From the NCBI GenBank assembly GCA_013397455.1, contig VYZB01000024.1, positions 3,394,632-3,458,631 on the forward strand: a stretch of DNA of 64,000 nucleotides. Direction: 5' to 3'. Below, piece after piece: positions 28,605 through 43,157 of the stretch. Source of the DNA: Crotophaga sulcirostris (lineage: Eukaryota; Chordata; Aves; Cuculiformes; Crotophagidae). Position numbers and translations under genes: made by a program. The notes beneath the pieces are model-generated. The model was given only the letters and a program-made list of their open reading frames with translations, had not been told where the DNA came from and searched no databases. The number at the start of each line of letters is the position of its first letter. The first letter of the stretch is position 1.

Positions 28605-29344
28605 GAAGCATGGGAAAGATTATGGAGCAGCCCCATGCAACACTACAGGCTTGGGGAAGAGTGGCTGGAAAACTGCCTGGCAGAAAAGGACCTGGAGGTG
28701 CTGGCCGACAACCAGCTGGACATGAGCCAGCAGTGTGCTCAGGTGGCCAGGAAGGCCAATGGCATCCTGGCTTATATGAGAAATAGCGTGGCCAGCAAGA
28801 TTAAGGAAGTGATCATTTCTCTGTACTCAGTACTGGTGAGGCTGCACCTCAAATACTGTGACTCACTTTTGGGCTTGTCACCACAAGAAAGACATTGAGG
28901 TGCTGGAACACGTGCAAAGAAGGGCAAGAAAGCTGGTGTAGGGTCTGGGGCACAAGTTTTATGAGAAGCAACTGAGGAAAATGGAATGATTTGGTCTGGA
29001 AAGAGGAGACTGAGGGAAGACCTTATTGCTCTCTACAACTGCCTGAAAGGAGGCTGGAGCAAGGTGGATGTTGGTCTCTTCTCACAAGTAACAAGTGATA
29101 GGATGAGACGAAATGGCCTCAAGCTGCACCAGGGGAGGACTAGATCGGATATCAGGAAACATTACTGAAAGTGGTCAAGCATTGGAACAGGCTGCCTAGG
29201 GAAGCGTTAAGAGTCACCATCCCTCGAGGTGTTAAATAAGCGTGTAGACCTGGCACTTCCGAACATGGTTTAGTAGGTGAGGTGGTATTCGGCTGACAGT
29301 TGGACTTGATGATCTCTTCCAAGCTTAAAGACTCTATGATTCTA
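28605..29344 (+). repeat. CR1 LINE fragment, about 740 bp
   Basis: A longer plus-strand CR1. The RT C-terminal region is readable ([20 protein letters not shown] and [20 protein letters not shown] at about 28690-28850), followed by the GAGACTGAGGGAAGACCTTA block and the tail CTATGATTCTA. Frameshifts and stops break the frame, so it is an inactive 5'-truncated copy. Confidence 0.95.
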
Positions 29345-32300
29345 AGCAGGACAAGTAGCACTCTGTAGATGCCTAGCCTCCCTCTCTCCATTCACACTGA
29401 AGGGAAGTTCAATAACTTGCTAAGAAAAGGAAAGGTAGCATTTACATGGCTACAGATGAAGGGAATAATTCCTACCAAAAACTTTAGAAGCCTTAAAACT
29501 TTCACTTATGAAAGATATGCCCTTTGCATGTGCTTCTCTGTCATATATCATCATCTTTTTTTTAAGAGATAAGATGCAGAAACTGTGTACACACTGATCT
29601 GGATTTCACAACAAACTATTTCAAAATGCATCATGCTTGAGTCATTAATGAAATGCAATGTGTTTTACCAAATCAAGTTTATAAAACCTCTCCTTTTATC
29701 CAGATTTTTCTCTCTCTTATACTAATGTTAATCTGAAGTAAATTCACTGGTAGCTGCATTGCCAAAACATTTACAATGGTTTTACACTAAAGTTTAAAGG
29801 TCAGAATATTATTCTTGAGAACTTTTGAGGGGCTAATTTGACTAAATACAGAAGCCTACAATGCAGCCATGGTAGTATTAACGGGACCCTTCAGAGTATG
29901 AAGGGCTGTGAAAGACTCAAGCAATGGAGGGTATTGAGGGCAAATCTGATTGACAGCTGGTGAGGAGCCAGAGAGCACTCATTGACCCAGAGCTGGTTTA
30001 CAAATACTGAATCACGTTCAGAAGAGGACATGTGGCATGAAAACAAGACAGACAAGAGGAAGCACTAGAGCCCAACCTCAGTGTTGCTATCAGTTATCTG
30101 AAGAAAAAAAGCAGATGTCAGCACCATGGAACGTTTCAAGGAGAGACTAATGCGATCTTAAACGGAACTTATCAGTTTTACTGAATGCAGATCTTAGGAG
30201 TATGTTAATGAAAAGGGCACATCCATCAGATTGCTGCTGACATGCAGATACTGCACCAGCTTCAGGTAAAAATAAAAACTGGCAGGCAAGAAAGCTGCTT
30301 ACCACCAAAACAGGCAGAAATCACAAGCAAAGCATACTGAAAGATGAGGGGGAAAGCTTCAAAAGCTGCCGAGCATAGAAATTGCAAGATTCTCTACAGA
30401 GGCTGTGGCCTAAAACCACTTTAACCCTGTTAGCTGATCAAAGGGAAATTGCAATGACTTGCTCAAAGATCTCAACAATTTCTTAAACCCTGCACTCTTC
30501 AGCTCTGCTAAAGTTAAAAACCACTCGGCTCCTCGTTCCAAAATTAGGAGCAGAGATTCCTATAGTTGCTGAGCAGTTGCCATAGGGCTAAGCAAAATCC
30601 CTGCTCACACCCTAACACTATACATAAACACAGTGTCACTAGCCAGTTAGAAAACTGGAGTCCACTGTAATTACCTAAGAAAGAGATGGTACCTTAAGGG
30701 GTTCAAGAATACAGATGCATAGTTTCTTTTGCAAAGAAAAAGGGAAAAACATGCCTGCAGTGACACAAAGGTATATTGGTTTTCTCAACTGCTGAATAAA
30801 ATTCGTGTCAAAATGACATCAGTGGATTTGTTGGTGAGGCTGTTAAAAAGTCTCTTGCAGAAAGAACCTGGCTTTCAGCCCTGCACTCCTTCAAGGCGAG
30901 CAAAGGTTTCTACCTGGCTTCTAACAAAAGACTCCAACACTGTCAGCCATGAGCAGCCCAGAGGCATCTGCATAAATTTGGATGTTGAAATAAGTTTGTG
31001 AGCATATTTTGCTTATTTCATGATGGTGTGAGATAATGCAAAGGTTCTCAGTGATGACAAGATGTCAGAACATGTCACTGTCAAAAACAGCCCCAAGCGA
31101 GGCTATGTCCTAGCCCAACTCTTGTTTACTGTCTTTTATGCAACAGTGCTTCTCACTGCATCTGGAAGCAGCAGCAAAGGGAGCTGCTTTAGTTATTTTA
31201 TAGGTGGCAGAATTGCTAAATTGGAGACATGCCAGGCTAAACTGAAAGTCAGAGAGGTCCTCCCAGGCAATCTGCCCTTTGCTGCTGACAGTGCGCTAGG
31301 TGGGCAGAATAGTACTGATGGCTTTGACTGCAGTGCCATGGCTCAGCCTTGTCACAAGCATAAAGCAAATAATGCTGTCTTTTTCCAGGCAGAAGCATGC
31401 TGAGCCAGTAACATGCCTTGGCAATACAATGCTTAAGTCTCGCAGGTGAAATTCTGCTATCTTGGCAGCAAGTTTCTCAAGCATCGTGACTGATAACGGT
31501 TGTGCAAAGGAGGAAGAGGGCCATGTGGCTTTTGAAAGATTAAAGCTGTGTATGAAATGAAGGAGGCTCCTGACTTCAAACACAAGTGAAAGAGAGCCAC
31601 GTTCCTGTCATCATCGCCGTTCTGTACAGTAGGACTCTCAGGCAATACACAACCATTGCCTTGAGTCTCAGCCCAGTTTACGTGCACTACTTTAATGCCT
31701 TTGGAGATAAAAAATAAAACCAATAGCGTCCCATATGCTGAGATTCGAACCACTGTCATATATTAACCACTGCCAAAGGCTCTTGCGGGCTTGGCTACAC
31801 TGGTGTGAACACTGGTGCATGCAGCAGCAAAGCGCTGTGCATAGTTGTGTTCTGGGGTAGAAGATGAAGTAAAGATGAACACAACCTTACAAGCAAGCAT
31901 CCAACACTGATTTTCAATTGTAGCATTAATTTCACAACACAGGAGGCGTATTGCTGGCTGCCGTCATGGGGATGATGCACTAATGCCATCGCAGCCTCTA
32001 ACTAGAGTAGAACAATCCAATGAAACAGAAAAAGAATGAGAAAGGAATGAGGAATGCCTCATTAAGCATTCATCCTGTGCTACCTCTATTTATTTATGAA
32101 TTGAAAATATCAGGGAATTTTCTCAGACAAGTGACCACAAAAGTTGAATTTTCAGGCTACAATACCTAGGTAAAAAGACAGAAAGAGAGATTTAGAAATT
32201 TAACAGCTTTCAAAATACTTTAACACAAAGAAATGGAGGAAAGAGCTTTGACTTATAAGTACAGTAGCAAACAAGAAAAACTATTATACACAGTATGTTA

Positions 32301-35300
32301 TGGTGTTTCGTGTTACAGCAAAATACAAGCATGATTAAGAGTTTTAGTATTTTATGGTTTATGTTTATTTATAAAATGCAGGATACTTAAATTGTGTTGG
32401 CACCATGAAGCATAAAGAAAGCAGAAGGAAATGGAAGTGTTGAACGAGCACAGAAGTGCACATTTCTTCATGAGCTATGATTCCCAAACTTGATTTCTTG
32501 TGTTCTGGACTGCCACACACATAGACACCAGCATACTTTCAGATTTACATCAGCGCAAATCTAGTGTAGCACCAAGATTAATTTAACATTATCTCACAGA
32601 TTTAGGCCCTGGCACTGGCGTTACTGGAGTTGGTTCAAGTACATTAGTGTAGATGTTGGCTATAGAGGCTCTTATATGACAAAAAGGCAAGGAGACCTTC
32701 AAACGAGACTGTTCTAGTGGAATAATCACTTCTAACGCTGTGGAAAGCACTTCATACGTCTTGATCGGAGAGATGGAGGCCATGACCTGAAACTGTACAA
32801 CTGGATTGGGACTATATGCAATATATGGCTAGAATATTTGGGGTTTCAGGCAACCAGGAGCAGCAGAGAGACTCAAATTAACTTCCTCACCTACAGGCGA
32901 GCTGGCATTGGGGGTCTGGTAGTTCTAGTTGGCATGATCACCCTGTGTCCACTGAGCTGGCTGAGCCACACTCTTGCCTTGTAGATTGCTTCATGTTCAG
33001 CTTCATTTTCAGCTGTAGTCACTTAGGAAGAACTAAGGTTTCTCCCTTATCAGCAAGGGAACCAGAGATGCATAGAGAAGCCAAAGCTGCTGTGGTCAAG
33101 AGATCATATATGTAGACAAAAACACACACATCCTCACCATTCATTTTGTTACCTAGCTACAAAGCAAAAGTGTTTACAAAGCTGAGAGCAGTCTTGCAAC
33201 TAGCAGACATTTCCCTTAGTATAGAAAGTATCCCAGCAGCAGAAGTAGTTTGGAGGCCAAGACAGCACGATGGAAGAGTCAAGTGCATGAGAAGAAACAG
33301 AATCGAGTTTGCCCACTTTTTCTGGCAACTTTGAATAATTGCAGTCTTAAAAGATAATTGGCACCTAGACTGGGTTGTTGCAAACCCAAACCACAAGCCT
33401 GCCCTAAGCACAAGCAAGAGGAATGACATAGCCTTATAATTGCTTTCAGTGGGAAGAAATTTACACAGGTATTGCTGGATTGTTTTTGTCTTTGCCTGGA
33501 TTTGTTTTCAGAATTTTCAAATGCTTCTGCTAAAATTGCGCAAAAACCTAATAAATGGTCAGTAACTTATGACATAACTTTAATTTTTAACACAAAGTTA
33601 TAAATTGCTGTTATCTAGGTATATAGGGTAGGACAGAAAACTAAAGAATGTAGAGTATGCACCTAATGTCTGTTACCTACACAGAGTATGATTACCCATT
33701 CTCTGCTGGAATTAAAATGAAAATAAAGTGTAAAATGTTTCAGCTAAAATTTACTTAAGCTATAAGGGCAAACTGAAAGCAATACTATCCCTGTAGAAGA
33801 GGCTGTCTAAATTATACTTGAGTAAGTCTGAAAAAGCCAGAAGAGTCCTGCAGTTATATAGTTATATACAGACACTTTACCTATTTGCAGTTAAGTTATT
33901 AATATTTAGCTTTAAAAGTACTTTCATTTGAGTATAACAATATATGGATATATATGGATGTACACTGTTATAAGAGTCTATAACCATATAAAGGTACAAT
34001 TGATATGGCTTCATAAGCTATTTTACTTTTTTTGAGCATAAACTGCAAAGAGATAATGAATGGGAAAAAGACTCTATGACCTAATCCAACATTCACTGAA
34101 ATAATTGAGGATTGCTACATCATAGCTTCTCCTCTATAAACATGTGCCAAGTAGCAAATAATGTGGCTCTGGTGGAGTCAAAGCCTTTGTAGCATCCAAA
34201 CTCCCCCTTAAGCACTCTGCTTTTGTGGAGAAGGTGGCATGTGAGTGACAGATAGAAAATGCCCTCATGGGGTGCTATACAGCACTGCCGGATTTGGACA
34301 TCTACCCTACCCTCAAATTCAGCTCGAGCAGATTCCACATGAATCTCATTAGGTCATAATGGATCTTCTAGAAATGCAGCTAGATTTTGTCTTTCTCACC
34401 TAAAATAATCACAAAGAAAACACAAAGAAGAGTTAGAAGGTGCAGAGCGGAGTGTACAACGCCTGACACTCAGAAACAGTGATATTTCTCTTCATGTCCT
34501 TGGCATACCCTGGGTGGCTGCTACTAGCAGCACTCCAGCAGGTAGACAGCTTGAGCTATGTGGTATCAAAGCTATTAGTCTGGCTGCCAACAGCTTTGTA
34601 GGAGACATTGCCTGTTTTTTTCCCCATGGTTCATCTTTTGTTCTAACATGAACATTTGAATTCTAAAAGCAGAGGCAAATTTCTGTATTATAATAATAAA
34701 GGACCAATGATTTTTTTTAAGTCTTTGATAAGCATCTTTGAGGGAAGCTTAAATTTTCTGATCACTTTGTGGAGGAAAATGCAATGCAGAACATCGTGCA
34801 TTCTAGGTTTTGACCACACTAGTTTGACTAGTTTTTTTAATACTAGTAGCTTCAAAAGTTGTTGATTTAATGTTTTGTTATAATGCAGTGTCACAATTTT
34901 GTAATTCGACACAATCGCACAGGGTTGAAACTTTTGGTAGCCTTCCTTAAAGCCTAGGCAGGGCTTCAAGAGCTGCGTAAAGCATCTTTGTTGATGCAAG
35001 TAAGTCTTTTGCAAAGCTTTAAATAAAACAGGCACAGATGAGTCTGCTGGTATCAGGTTAGCCTTGGGGATTCTGTGCACAGCAGGTCAGGTGCAACCAT
35101 AGACACTTAGGTTGTCCCAGCCAGAGCGAAGAAAAGGAGACCTATCGCCCCTGACATCCTGAGTTGGAGACACACGTAACTGGCTCTTGCTTGCTGCTTC
35201 CTGGAAGTTTTGTGTCAAGAGTCTAGTTTTGCTCTGAGTCCTAAAAACCCTTAATGTCTCTTGTGGTTTATGGAGATGGTTCAGGGATTTGTCTCAAGAA

Positions 35301-38300
35301 AACTAGGCTATGTTCCTACTGATCTCCTTACCCTAGGAGTACTCTGGGTACTTTGAGGTACAGGTGCCACTGGACTGCCAGCACAGTCCCATGTATGTCA
35401 TCTGAGGTGCTGGTGTTAGGTAGGCTTTGGGTGCTAGGAGGGAAGAATTTGGGCAGGGGGTTTATTGCTGTGTACCGCAAGCCTCCTTCCATCCCTTACA
35501 CATCCCAGGGATCCCCTGCACTCAGTCCCATAGGCATCAGTGGCTAAACTGGGGAAAAAACATACATTCAGGCCCCTCCACCCCAGTTTAGCTTTTGCTC
35601 ATTGAACCACTCTGCTTCAGTTACAAAACAGCTTTCACAGAACTCTGTTATCACAGAAATTTTCCCCCAAATATTTCCTCTGGAATTCATTAAATTGCAA
35701 GTACTTTGGCTGTTTGTTTACAGTTTTGGAAGGGAGTAAAAAAATTCTCAATGTTGTTAACATGTGAACAATAAATAACTGTTGTAAGAAAATAATTCAG
35801 AATCATATCATTAGAACTTGGGTAAATTTGCCACTTATTGGGTCATTTTGAAAAAGATCAAAAATAAGTGTCCTTAGGAGTAAAAGTAGCAAGACTTTTT
35901 ACAAAAGGGTGTTCTCTGATTTCTTCTGCAGATCTGCCCTCCAGCAATCAGGCATATTTGCAGGATGAGTAACTCCTTCAGAGCACTTTCTGTTCACCCA
36001 GTGATGAGCATTCAGATTGATGAAGAAAAATATTTTCTTCTGTTGAATTGCACAACAGTTGTTTGTATCACAAGTTTGATTTGAGTGTTAGATAATAAAT
36101 GTAAATAATAAAAAACAATAATATGCTATTTCTTCATAGTATTTGAAAGTAGTTTCTAATATCACCATGGCACATGCCTTATTTATTAATCAACTTTTAT
36201 TTCTGCGTAAGCTTACTAAGCACATTCTAAAAATCAACTTGTTAAACTAAATATTGAATAAATTACTGCCTTTGATAAATATCTATAATTTAATTTTTAA
36301 AGTACCATCCTATAGAGCCAGATTATATTTGGCTTACTTTATACTTAATGGAGGAAAATTAGTATTTCTAGAGTATGTCTGATCTGTTTTTTATTTCCAT
36401 CTCCAGACAGGTGAAATTGCACTCTACAGCCATCTCCACAGACTCTCCCAGGAGATGATGTGACAAGCTCAAGACTCAGATGTCTACACTGCAGGTATCT
36501 ATATTTGGATTAAGGAAGAAAAAGGTTTTCTTGACTGATCTGAGTGTTGTCACGCTGCAAGAGTCACATAATCTTTCCAACTGTCTCACTCCGGCTTTTT
36601 AGGCTTGTCTTTGCCTTTCAAGAAAACAGAAGTGTGGTCTCAAGAAAGGTGATGGCAAAAATGAGTAACTTCATCTTCCCATATGTACCTACTCTTGCTT
36701 CAAAAATGTTCTCACTGCCTTTCCCCATGCAAAAATCTTCCACCAGCCTCAGGAGGAGAGGATATAGGGCTGTGCAGGATTTTTAGCCTGTTCTTCTTTT
36801 GGAGAAGATCTGTGTTTCAAGTAGAAAGGAAAAAAAAACTCTTGAAGTTACCATTTCTCAGAATGAGGTACGTTATGGACAAGATTTGGTCCGCAACAGA
36901 GTGATAACTGAGTTGATCTTTTTAAAGGTTTGGTTATAAAGAATAGTCTTGAAATATCAAGGTGTTTCTGCAAGAGCTTTTTAGGTTCAGATGTGATTCA
37001 CCATATATTTGACATGACTATTATATTGGTACTAAAAGGTATCAAACTCCCAAGGCTTTAAAATCTTCAGGACTTCCTCTTAGATACGGTCTGGGTGACC
37101 TGTTGATGGTAAAGAAAGCCACAGTGTACAGCATGGCATTTTCCTTTTCTTACATAATTATTAAAAGTAAAAGCCCAGGTCATTATCATTGTTTTAAATT
37201 CAGTCAGAACTCCTACTGACTTAATTGAGAAAATTGTTGGAAAAGGACAGACTATAAAAAGAATAAAAATGAGTTAAACGAGGACTTGGTCTGGAGAATG
37301 CAGGAGAAAAAAATAAAACAAAGCAAAAATAAAGCCTACATCCAATTCTGAGACAAAGCTACTGAGAAAGTTGTGATTGGTCACTATGGCAACAGATTTT
37401 TAAATTGAAATAAAGTGCTTTTAATACTGCAAGCACATTTTTCTACATGGATCTAGTAAATGAACTCAGACCTCATTGAAGTGAATATAATTTTACAATA
37501 GATATTCTATATGATGTTACAAACACCGATACACAGAGAATGAAAATATAAATAGCTATAAGATGTCGATGTTTTCACCATATTACTGCTTCAGTCATTC
37601 AGAGGCTCAGAAGGTAAATGGTAATATTAGTTATCTTCTTTCCTCAGGGAGTCTTTTAATAACTGATATAAATTAAGGCAATTGTAAGCTTAAATGAGAA
37701 ATATTTGCTTTTGTTTCCTTGTTTTTTATATGAATAAGCTTGAGTTGGTCAATCAACATATTGAGCTTTATTCCACAGTGTAAGAAGTTCTTTGTACAGC
37801 CTCCACTCTGACAGGCAATTAACTTCTCACCCCCTTTGCTCTGCACCCATCACAAAGGTATCAAGGCCAAGACAGCCTTGCATCGTTCACACAAATTTTG
37901 GATGTCTGTCAATAAGAACTGGAATTCCTGCTGTTGCAAGAAGATTTATCTGGTATCGTACCAATAAAACCAGCATCTAATATGCACATTCTGATATAAA
38001 CTAACACAACTATATTGTCACTTCTGCACCTCAGAACTCGGTCTGTTGTGTTTGGAGAAGGTAGACAGCAATATCCTGAAGGAGCAACCTTAACAGTTTA
38101 TGTTGCTTAGAAATGTAACAAACAGCCGCTGTGTATCAGTGGCTGATTTATCAGGAAATGGTGGGAAGCACAAGCAACAGCAGAAATTGAAAACATTCAT
38201 CAAAACCGCTGGTGAGTGCAGGGTGATTATGGAGCCACCACAGGCCTACGCTGTCCCTGTCTGCCTCACCACTGTGTCCAGCCTTGTTTGTGATGCACTG

Positions 38301-41300
38301 CTTATTTCATGATATCGCATCTTCCCTCTACATTTTCCACCCTTTCGGCAGATTTTTTCCACGTGTTTTATTTTGACATCATTTCAAATTTAGTCTTTCA
38401 GAGCAGGAATAGCCTTATTCCTATGCTGCTTCATGGCTGTTCAAAGAATACCAGTACAGCTTCAGCTGAATGTGTTCATACTCTTTCATATATCAGTATT
38501 TTGATCTCAAAAGACTGGCATTTTAGAGCAGTTGCAAAACTGGAGAACCACTGTTGGAGTTCAGCCCCGGCCAGCCCTGCCAGGAAACATGGCCAAGCAG
38601 CAGGCAGCCGGGCACGAGATAAGGTGGGAGAGACACAGCCACCTGCGGGGCTCTTTCTATGGGCAATGAATTATATTTGTCTCACTGCTGAGAAGGAACA
38701 CTTGTCTTCAAAGAACTGCCTTCCACAGGCTTCATTTAAACCTATAGTCCATGCCTCACTTCATTAGGAGGGAAAAAGTGGAAGAGATTCACATTTTAAG
38801 TCTGGTTGCAAAATCCCACAGTTTTAAATACTGTCTGATAGTTCGACATCAAGTGGAATGAAATATGAGAAGGGTTTTCCACTAAGTATAGATAGGGAAG
38901 ATTTGTTTTTCCAATACCTTGAAAATACCGTGCACCTGATTTTAATTTCTGTCTGCATTCATGCATCCTGTTTACAACACTTACCCTTTGAATCAAAGAG
39001 AACCTACAAACATTCTACCTGGGTAAAGATAGTGTTTTTTTAAACTTTTTTTGCAAAACAAATGCATTTTTTGTATACTTTTCATAGGACAACCAACTAA
39101 TAATTATATTATCTTAGTAGTAATTTTTGAGAAAACAAAAACAGAAGACCAAGACTCTCAGAGATATATAGGATGCCAGTTCCTAGGAATCTAACATCCA
39201 GGGAGTTGGGAGTTTTATGTCTAAATGCCTCTGAGTATCTGGGACTACTTTTCTCCACCATCTCTAGTAAATGAACACAAAACTAAAGTAATGCAACAAA
39301 GAACAATAGGAGAATTCCAAACTACAGGTATTAAGAAGGTTTCAGTTAACCAATCACAGAGATGAATTCACAGAGAGGAATTTTCTCAGAAGATGATTTA
39401 CAGCTGAGCACCTGGAGAAAAATAGTTTGCACCTGGTACAGCTAAGGAGCTTTTTTCCCAATAAGAAATAAAGCAAGATGCATGGGGAAGATTTATGTAA
39501 TCTTCACACTCAGAGTCAGCATCCTGGAAGAAGAAAATCAGATAAAATATAGCAATGGCTAAAGAAGGCAGAAAGATGTACAACAATGAAGAAAAAATCA
39601 ATTTCAATATTAGCGAAAGGATGTGTGATATGAATAAGTAAGAGGGCTGTGCTTAACCCAGCTTGGGAACTGAGAGCTGTCAAGAAAAAAACAAGGGATA
39701 ACCCTGGCAACACAAGGGATATAAAAGGCAATACTGCCCACAGTGTGGGCAGCAGTATAGCACACCTGGCCTGATGCTGCAAGATGCTGTAAGGGCCACA
39801 GCAAAGCCAGGGCATTGTGATCTCTACTGCAACAGTAATTTTACAAGTATGCGCTGCTCAGAAGAGATGAAAGAGTGGGATTAATTTAAGGATCCATTTT
39901 TTTTCTTTGAACCTAAAGATCTGATGTTCAGTACTTTTCCTTTCTTAACCTGTAAGGCTTCAGAGCTGATCACGGAGGCTGTGTTACAGCTGAGGGAAGG
40001 GAAGAGCTGAGTTGAAACCTCCCTAGCCAAGCATGCCAAAACACAGTGATGACAGCCCCATCACCTGAAGTGGAAAGAAGTGTGCACCCCAAGAGTGCAG
40101 TCTGCTCTTCACTTGCTTACTGTGCCCCTTCACACCTGGTTCTTCTGACTTGCTGTAATCACTTACAGAGGGCAAATCCAGCCTGTCCCCATGAAACGCA
40201 GCCATTTGTGTGTCTGCGGCCTGTCCTGTGAGCAGGAATGTGTTGTGTGGCACTGTGTGGAGCAGATGGAAAGGTTGGGAGCAGGAGTTATCTCTCTGAT
40301 AAAAATATGCCCTTGTGTTAGCTATGTATTTTAGACAATTGATCCTAAATGTGGAAACCAGGTTTTCTTAGGGGATACAGTGTGTGAATGCACAGCGTCC
40401 ATGGCAGTGGCCTTGAGTCTAACCTATAAATATCATGAATACTTCCACTGTCATTTACATTAAATAAGGGATGAGTTATTGTTGCACCGTGAGATGTTCA
40501 GAATATTTGGCAGCCTCGGGGCTTGGAAGACATCAGTTTTGACTTTCAAAATCAAACTGCCACCTTGTGGTATGATGAGGGAGATGGCTGTAGGAAATCA
40601 CAAAATGTAGATATGTAGTAAAAAAAAATAGCCCCTTTGCCTCATCATTTGCTTACAGTATTGATGTACTCATAAATATATTTTGACTTTACTTCAGGCA
40701 GACAAATTAATAAAAATTCTTATATCATGCTTTAAAAAGTCAATTTAACTTTTTGTGGTTGTCAATGGAAAACAAAATCATTTCCTCATTCTTGTACGTA
40801 ATCATACTGAAACCACCAGTGCACTCATATGAGTAGGTTTTTCAAGATTAGATCCAAATGTAGCTTATGGGAAAACACTAACTATAAAGGCCATAGGTTT
40901 CTACAATTGTGCCCTTTCTTCTTTTAAGTTCATTAATATCAAAAAAAATTTCTGTGAGAGTCAGAGCAATGCCACACAAACTGCTGAAGGTGAACAAGTT
41001 GCATCATCTGGTCTGAGGTGCTGTTCCTACGCATGCTCTTGGACCATGATGGATGTAAGGTAATTTTAATCAGCTTTCTCTTTCACTGTGGGCCAAGTCG
41101 TCACAAATTACTTCACCTTGCTTGTCAAACAAGAGCAAGCATGATGGATCAGCAGATGTGCAGGAATCTGTTACAGCAGCATGCTTGTGTATGTCAACCT
41201 TCAAGCAGCAGGCCAGCAAGGAGATGTACTGGCATGATCCTTTCAGCTAGATTGAATGTCCTTGTGTCATCTAATACTATTTATGAAAGGTGATAGATGA

Positions 41301-43010
41301 AAAGCTAGTTCATTTCAAATCAAAAAGTATAGTTGGGGTGAACAATTGATTGGAGCCACATAGGAGTGCTTTGTGCATTTGTGGCTTTTCAGGAATACAG
41401 TGGTTTTAAAAAAAAAAAAGGTGCAAGTAACAAGAAGCCCATATAAGCTCGAGTTCACATCTTGTCCCTCTGCTTATGCCAGACAAGAATTAACACTTTT
41501 TTAAAGCATAAAGTGGAGCCATCCACTACTAAAAATAACAAATTCAGAAGTAGGCAGTCATACAGGAGGGAATATAAAGGTATGGAGAGTCTGATGCTGA
41601 ATCTCCTCTTAAGTTAGCCTTGAAAGACCCAGGTAAGCTGTCTGGGACCTATAGCATGAGAGCAAGCATTTTCTTTCTCATGGTGTCAATTACAAAGCAC
41701 AGTACCTTAGGGAAGCGGTTTTATAAAGAATTCTTCATCCAAAAGTCTATGGGTAAAAGGAACTCACAAATTTCACAGTTCTCCATAAACCACTATCCTG
41801 TAATACTTTTGGTGAGCACTAGGAGAGAGCTGGTGAGCATTCCCATGGACAGAGGTCTTGCAGGTCCTCATGAGACTGCCTGAGGAGCCTGGCCCCTGGA
41901 AATCCCCCTGACTGCTCTGACTTCCGGTATCACCTGCCTCACATTTCCTCATCAGCCCAGCTGGCAGCCAAACTCCCAGGAAGAATAAACTTGAACACTT
42001 CTTCTTAATGGTTGTGGTGATGTCAGCTTTGCACAGTGATTTAAATCAAGGATGGATAGTCTCCTTCTAGCTTTAGTCTCAACCAGTAGCCCAAGTGAGT
42101 CCAGGTGTGAACCACTACTGTGTGATACATGGCAGGAGCTCCTGCGAGCCATGAGTGGGTTTGCCTCTTCACAGGCTGCTGTCAACACAGGGACAGGTCT
42201 GGCAAAGACAGAAAGAAAAGGGAGGGAGGAATGGGGAAGAGTTCAGTGGGTGGTGAGGGAAAAGGCCTGAATTTAGATGAAGAGTAGGCAGGGAAAGGAG
42301 AAGCGCCTATGGACTCACGCAGCACTGCTGTGCTTGCACATGATTTAGTTCACAAGTAAGCTCCCTGCGGTGTGTGAGATCTCCTTACTGCATAACATGG
42401 CTGTACAACTCTGCAGCCCCCTTATCCCAGCTTTTTTCCTTCCTAGGAGCACTGCTTGCAGCCCCTGAGCAAGCTCTGGAAATGCTGCTTCTCAGGGTAT
42501 GACACAGGACAGTGAACTAGACCAACACCATCATCCCTTTGGGCTTTGTAGATCAAGGTACCTGTGAAACCTGCATGTTGGGGGACTCTTGTGTGGGCCT
42601 GCCTGATGGCTGGAGGAAGGAAACCAGGATGAACATGCTGGATGCTGTCTTGGCCAAGGGTGAGCTACCTCGCACAGCAAGACTGCCTTGGGGATTTTTA
42701 CTTTTTTTTCTGAAAGGCACTGGTTAAAAGGCATCTGCAGGCAGAGCATCATATCCCATTGCAGTCAATAAATCAAAAATGTTAACTATGAAAGGAAATG
42801 TGAGTGCTTCTCCAGCTGAGAAACAGCACCTGGGACTAGTGTCTTTTAATGTGAATGTATGGCAGGAACAGAGGGTAACCATGTGGTTAATGAAGCTTAA
42901 TGTTTATAAAGTGCATGGAGATAACTCTTACTTTGGTGTTATTGCTAGTGTCTCTATCCTTACTTTCATAAAAAGAGTGCGGTGATATCTAAGAGTGGCA
43001 TTTCGATGCC
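29345..43010. other. PON2-ASB4 intergenic region
   Basis: About 13.7 kb of AT-rich DNA. I find no convincing coding exon, tRNA or further CR1. All open frames are short and unrelated to known families. Two local oddities are a GC-rich patch at 38553-38655 and a 31-base block at 33993-34023 that has a relative near 59391. Enhancers for ASB4 or PON2 could lie here but cannot be seen without alignment. Confidence 0.5.
33993..34023 (+). repeat. 31-base block related to 59391-59421
   Basis: The second member of the pair, in the PON2-ASB4 intergenic region. It is in the same orientation and is preceded by TTATAAGAG and ACCATAT. No element boundaries are visible. Confidence 0.5.
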
Positions 43011-43024
43011 TGAAATGCTCCTCA

Positions 43025-43033
43025 TATAAATAG
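43025..43033 (+). promoter_or_regulatory. Candidate TATA box of ASB4
   Basis: TATAAATAG, about 130 bases before the first ASB4 ATG. A start about 30 bases downstream (near 43055) would leave a 5' UTR of about 100 bases with no upstream intron. A pyrimidine-rich AG at 43119-43133 (CCTCTCTTCACAG) could instead be the acceptor of a second exon, in which case the promoter is elsewhere. Confidence 0.35.
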
Positions 43034-43157
43034 AACAAGCAGATCAGCATGACCAAGTGATAAAATTACCTTCTGGTCTTCAGGAACTTCAGCATGCAAC
43101 TGTGCTATAGGGACCTCAGTGCACCTCTCTTCACAGCAGAAACAAATACATTTGGAA

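Noticed and set aside
28590..28898. 102-codon plus-strand open frame
   Set aside because: Part of a CR1 reverse-transcriptase remnant; the frame breaks immediately after.
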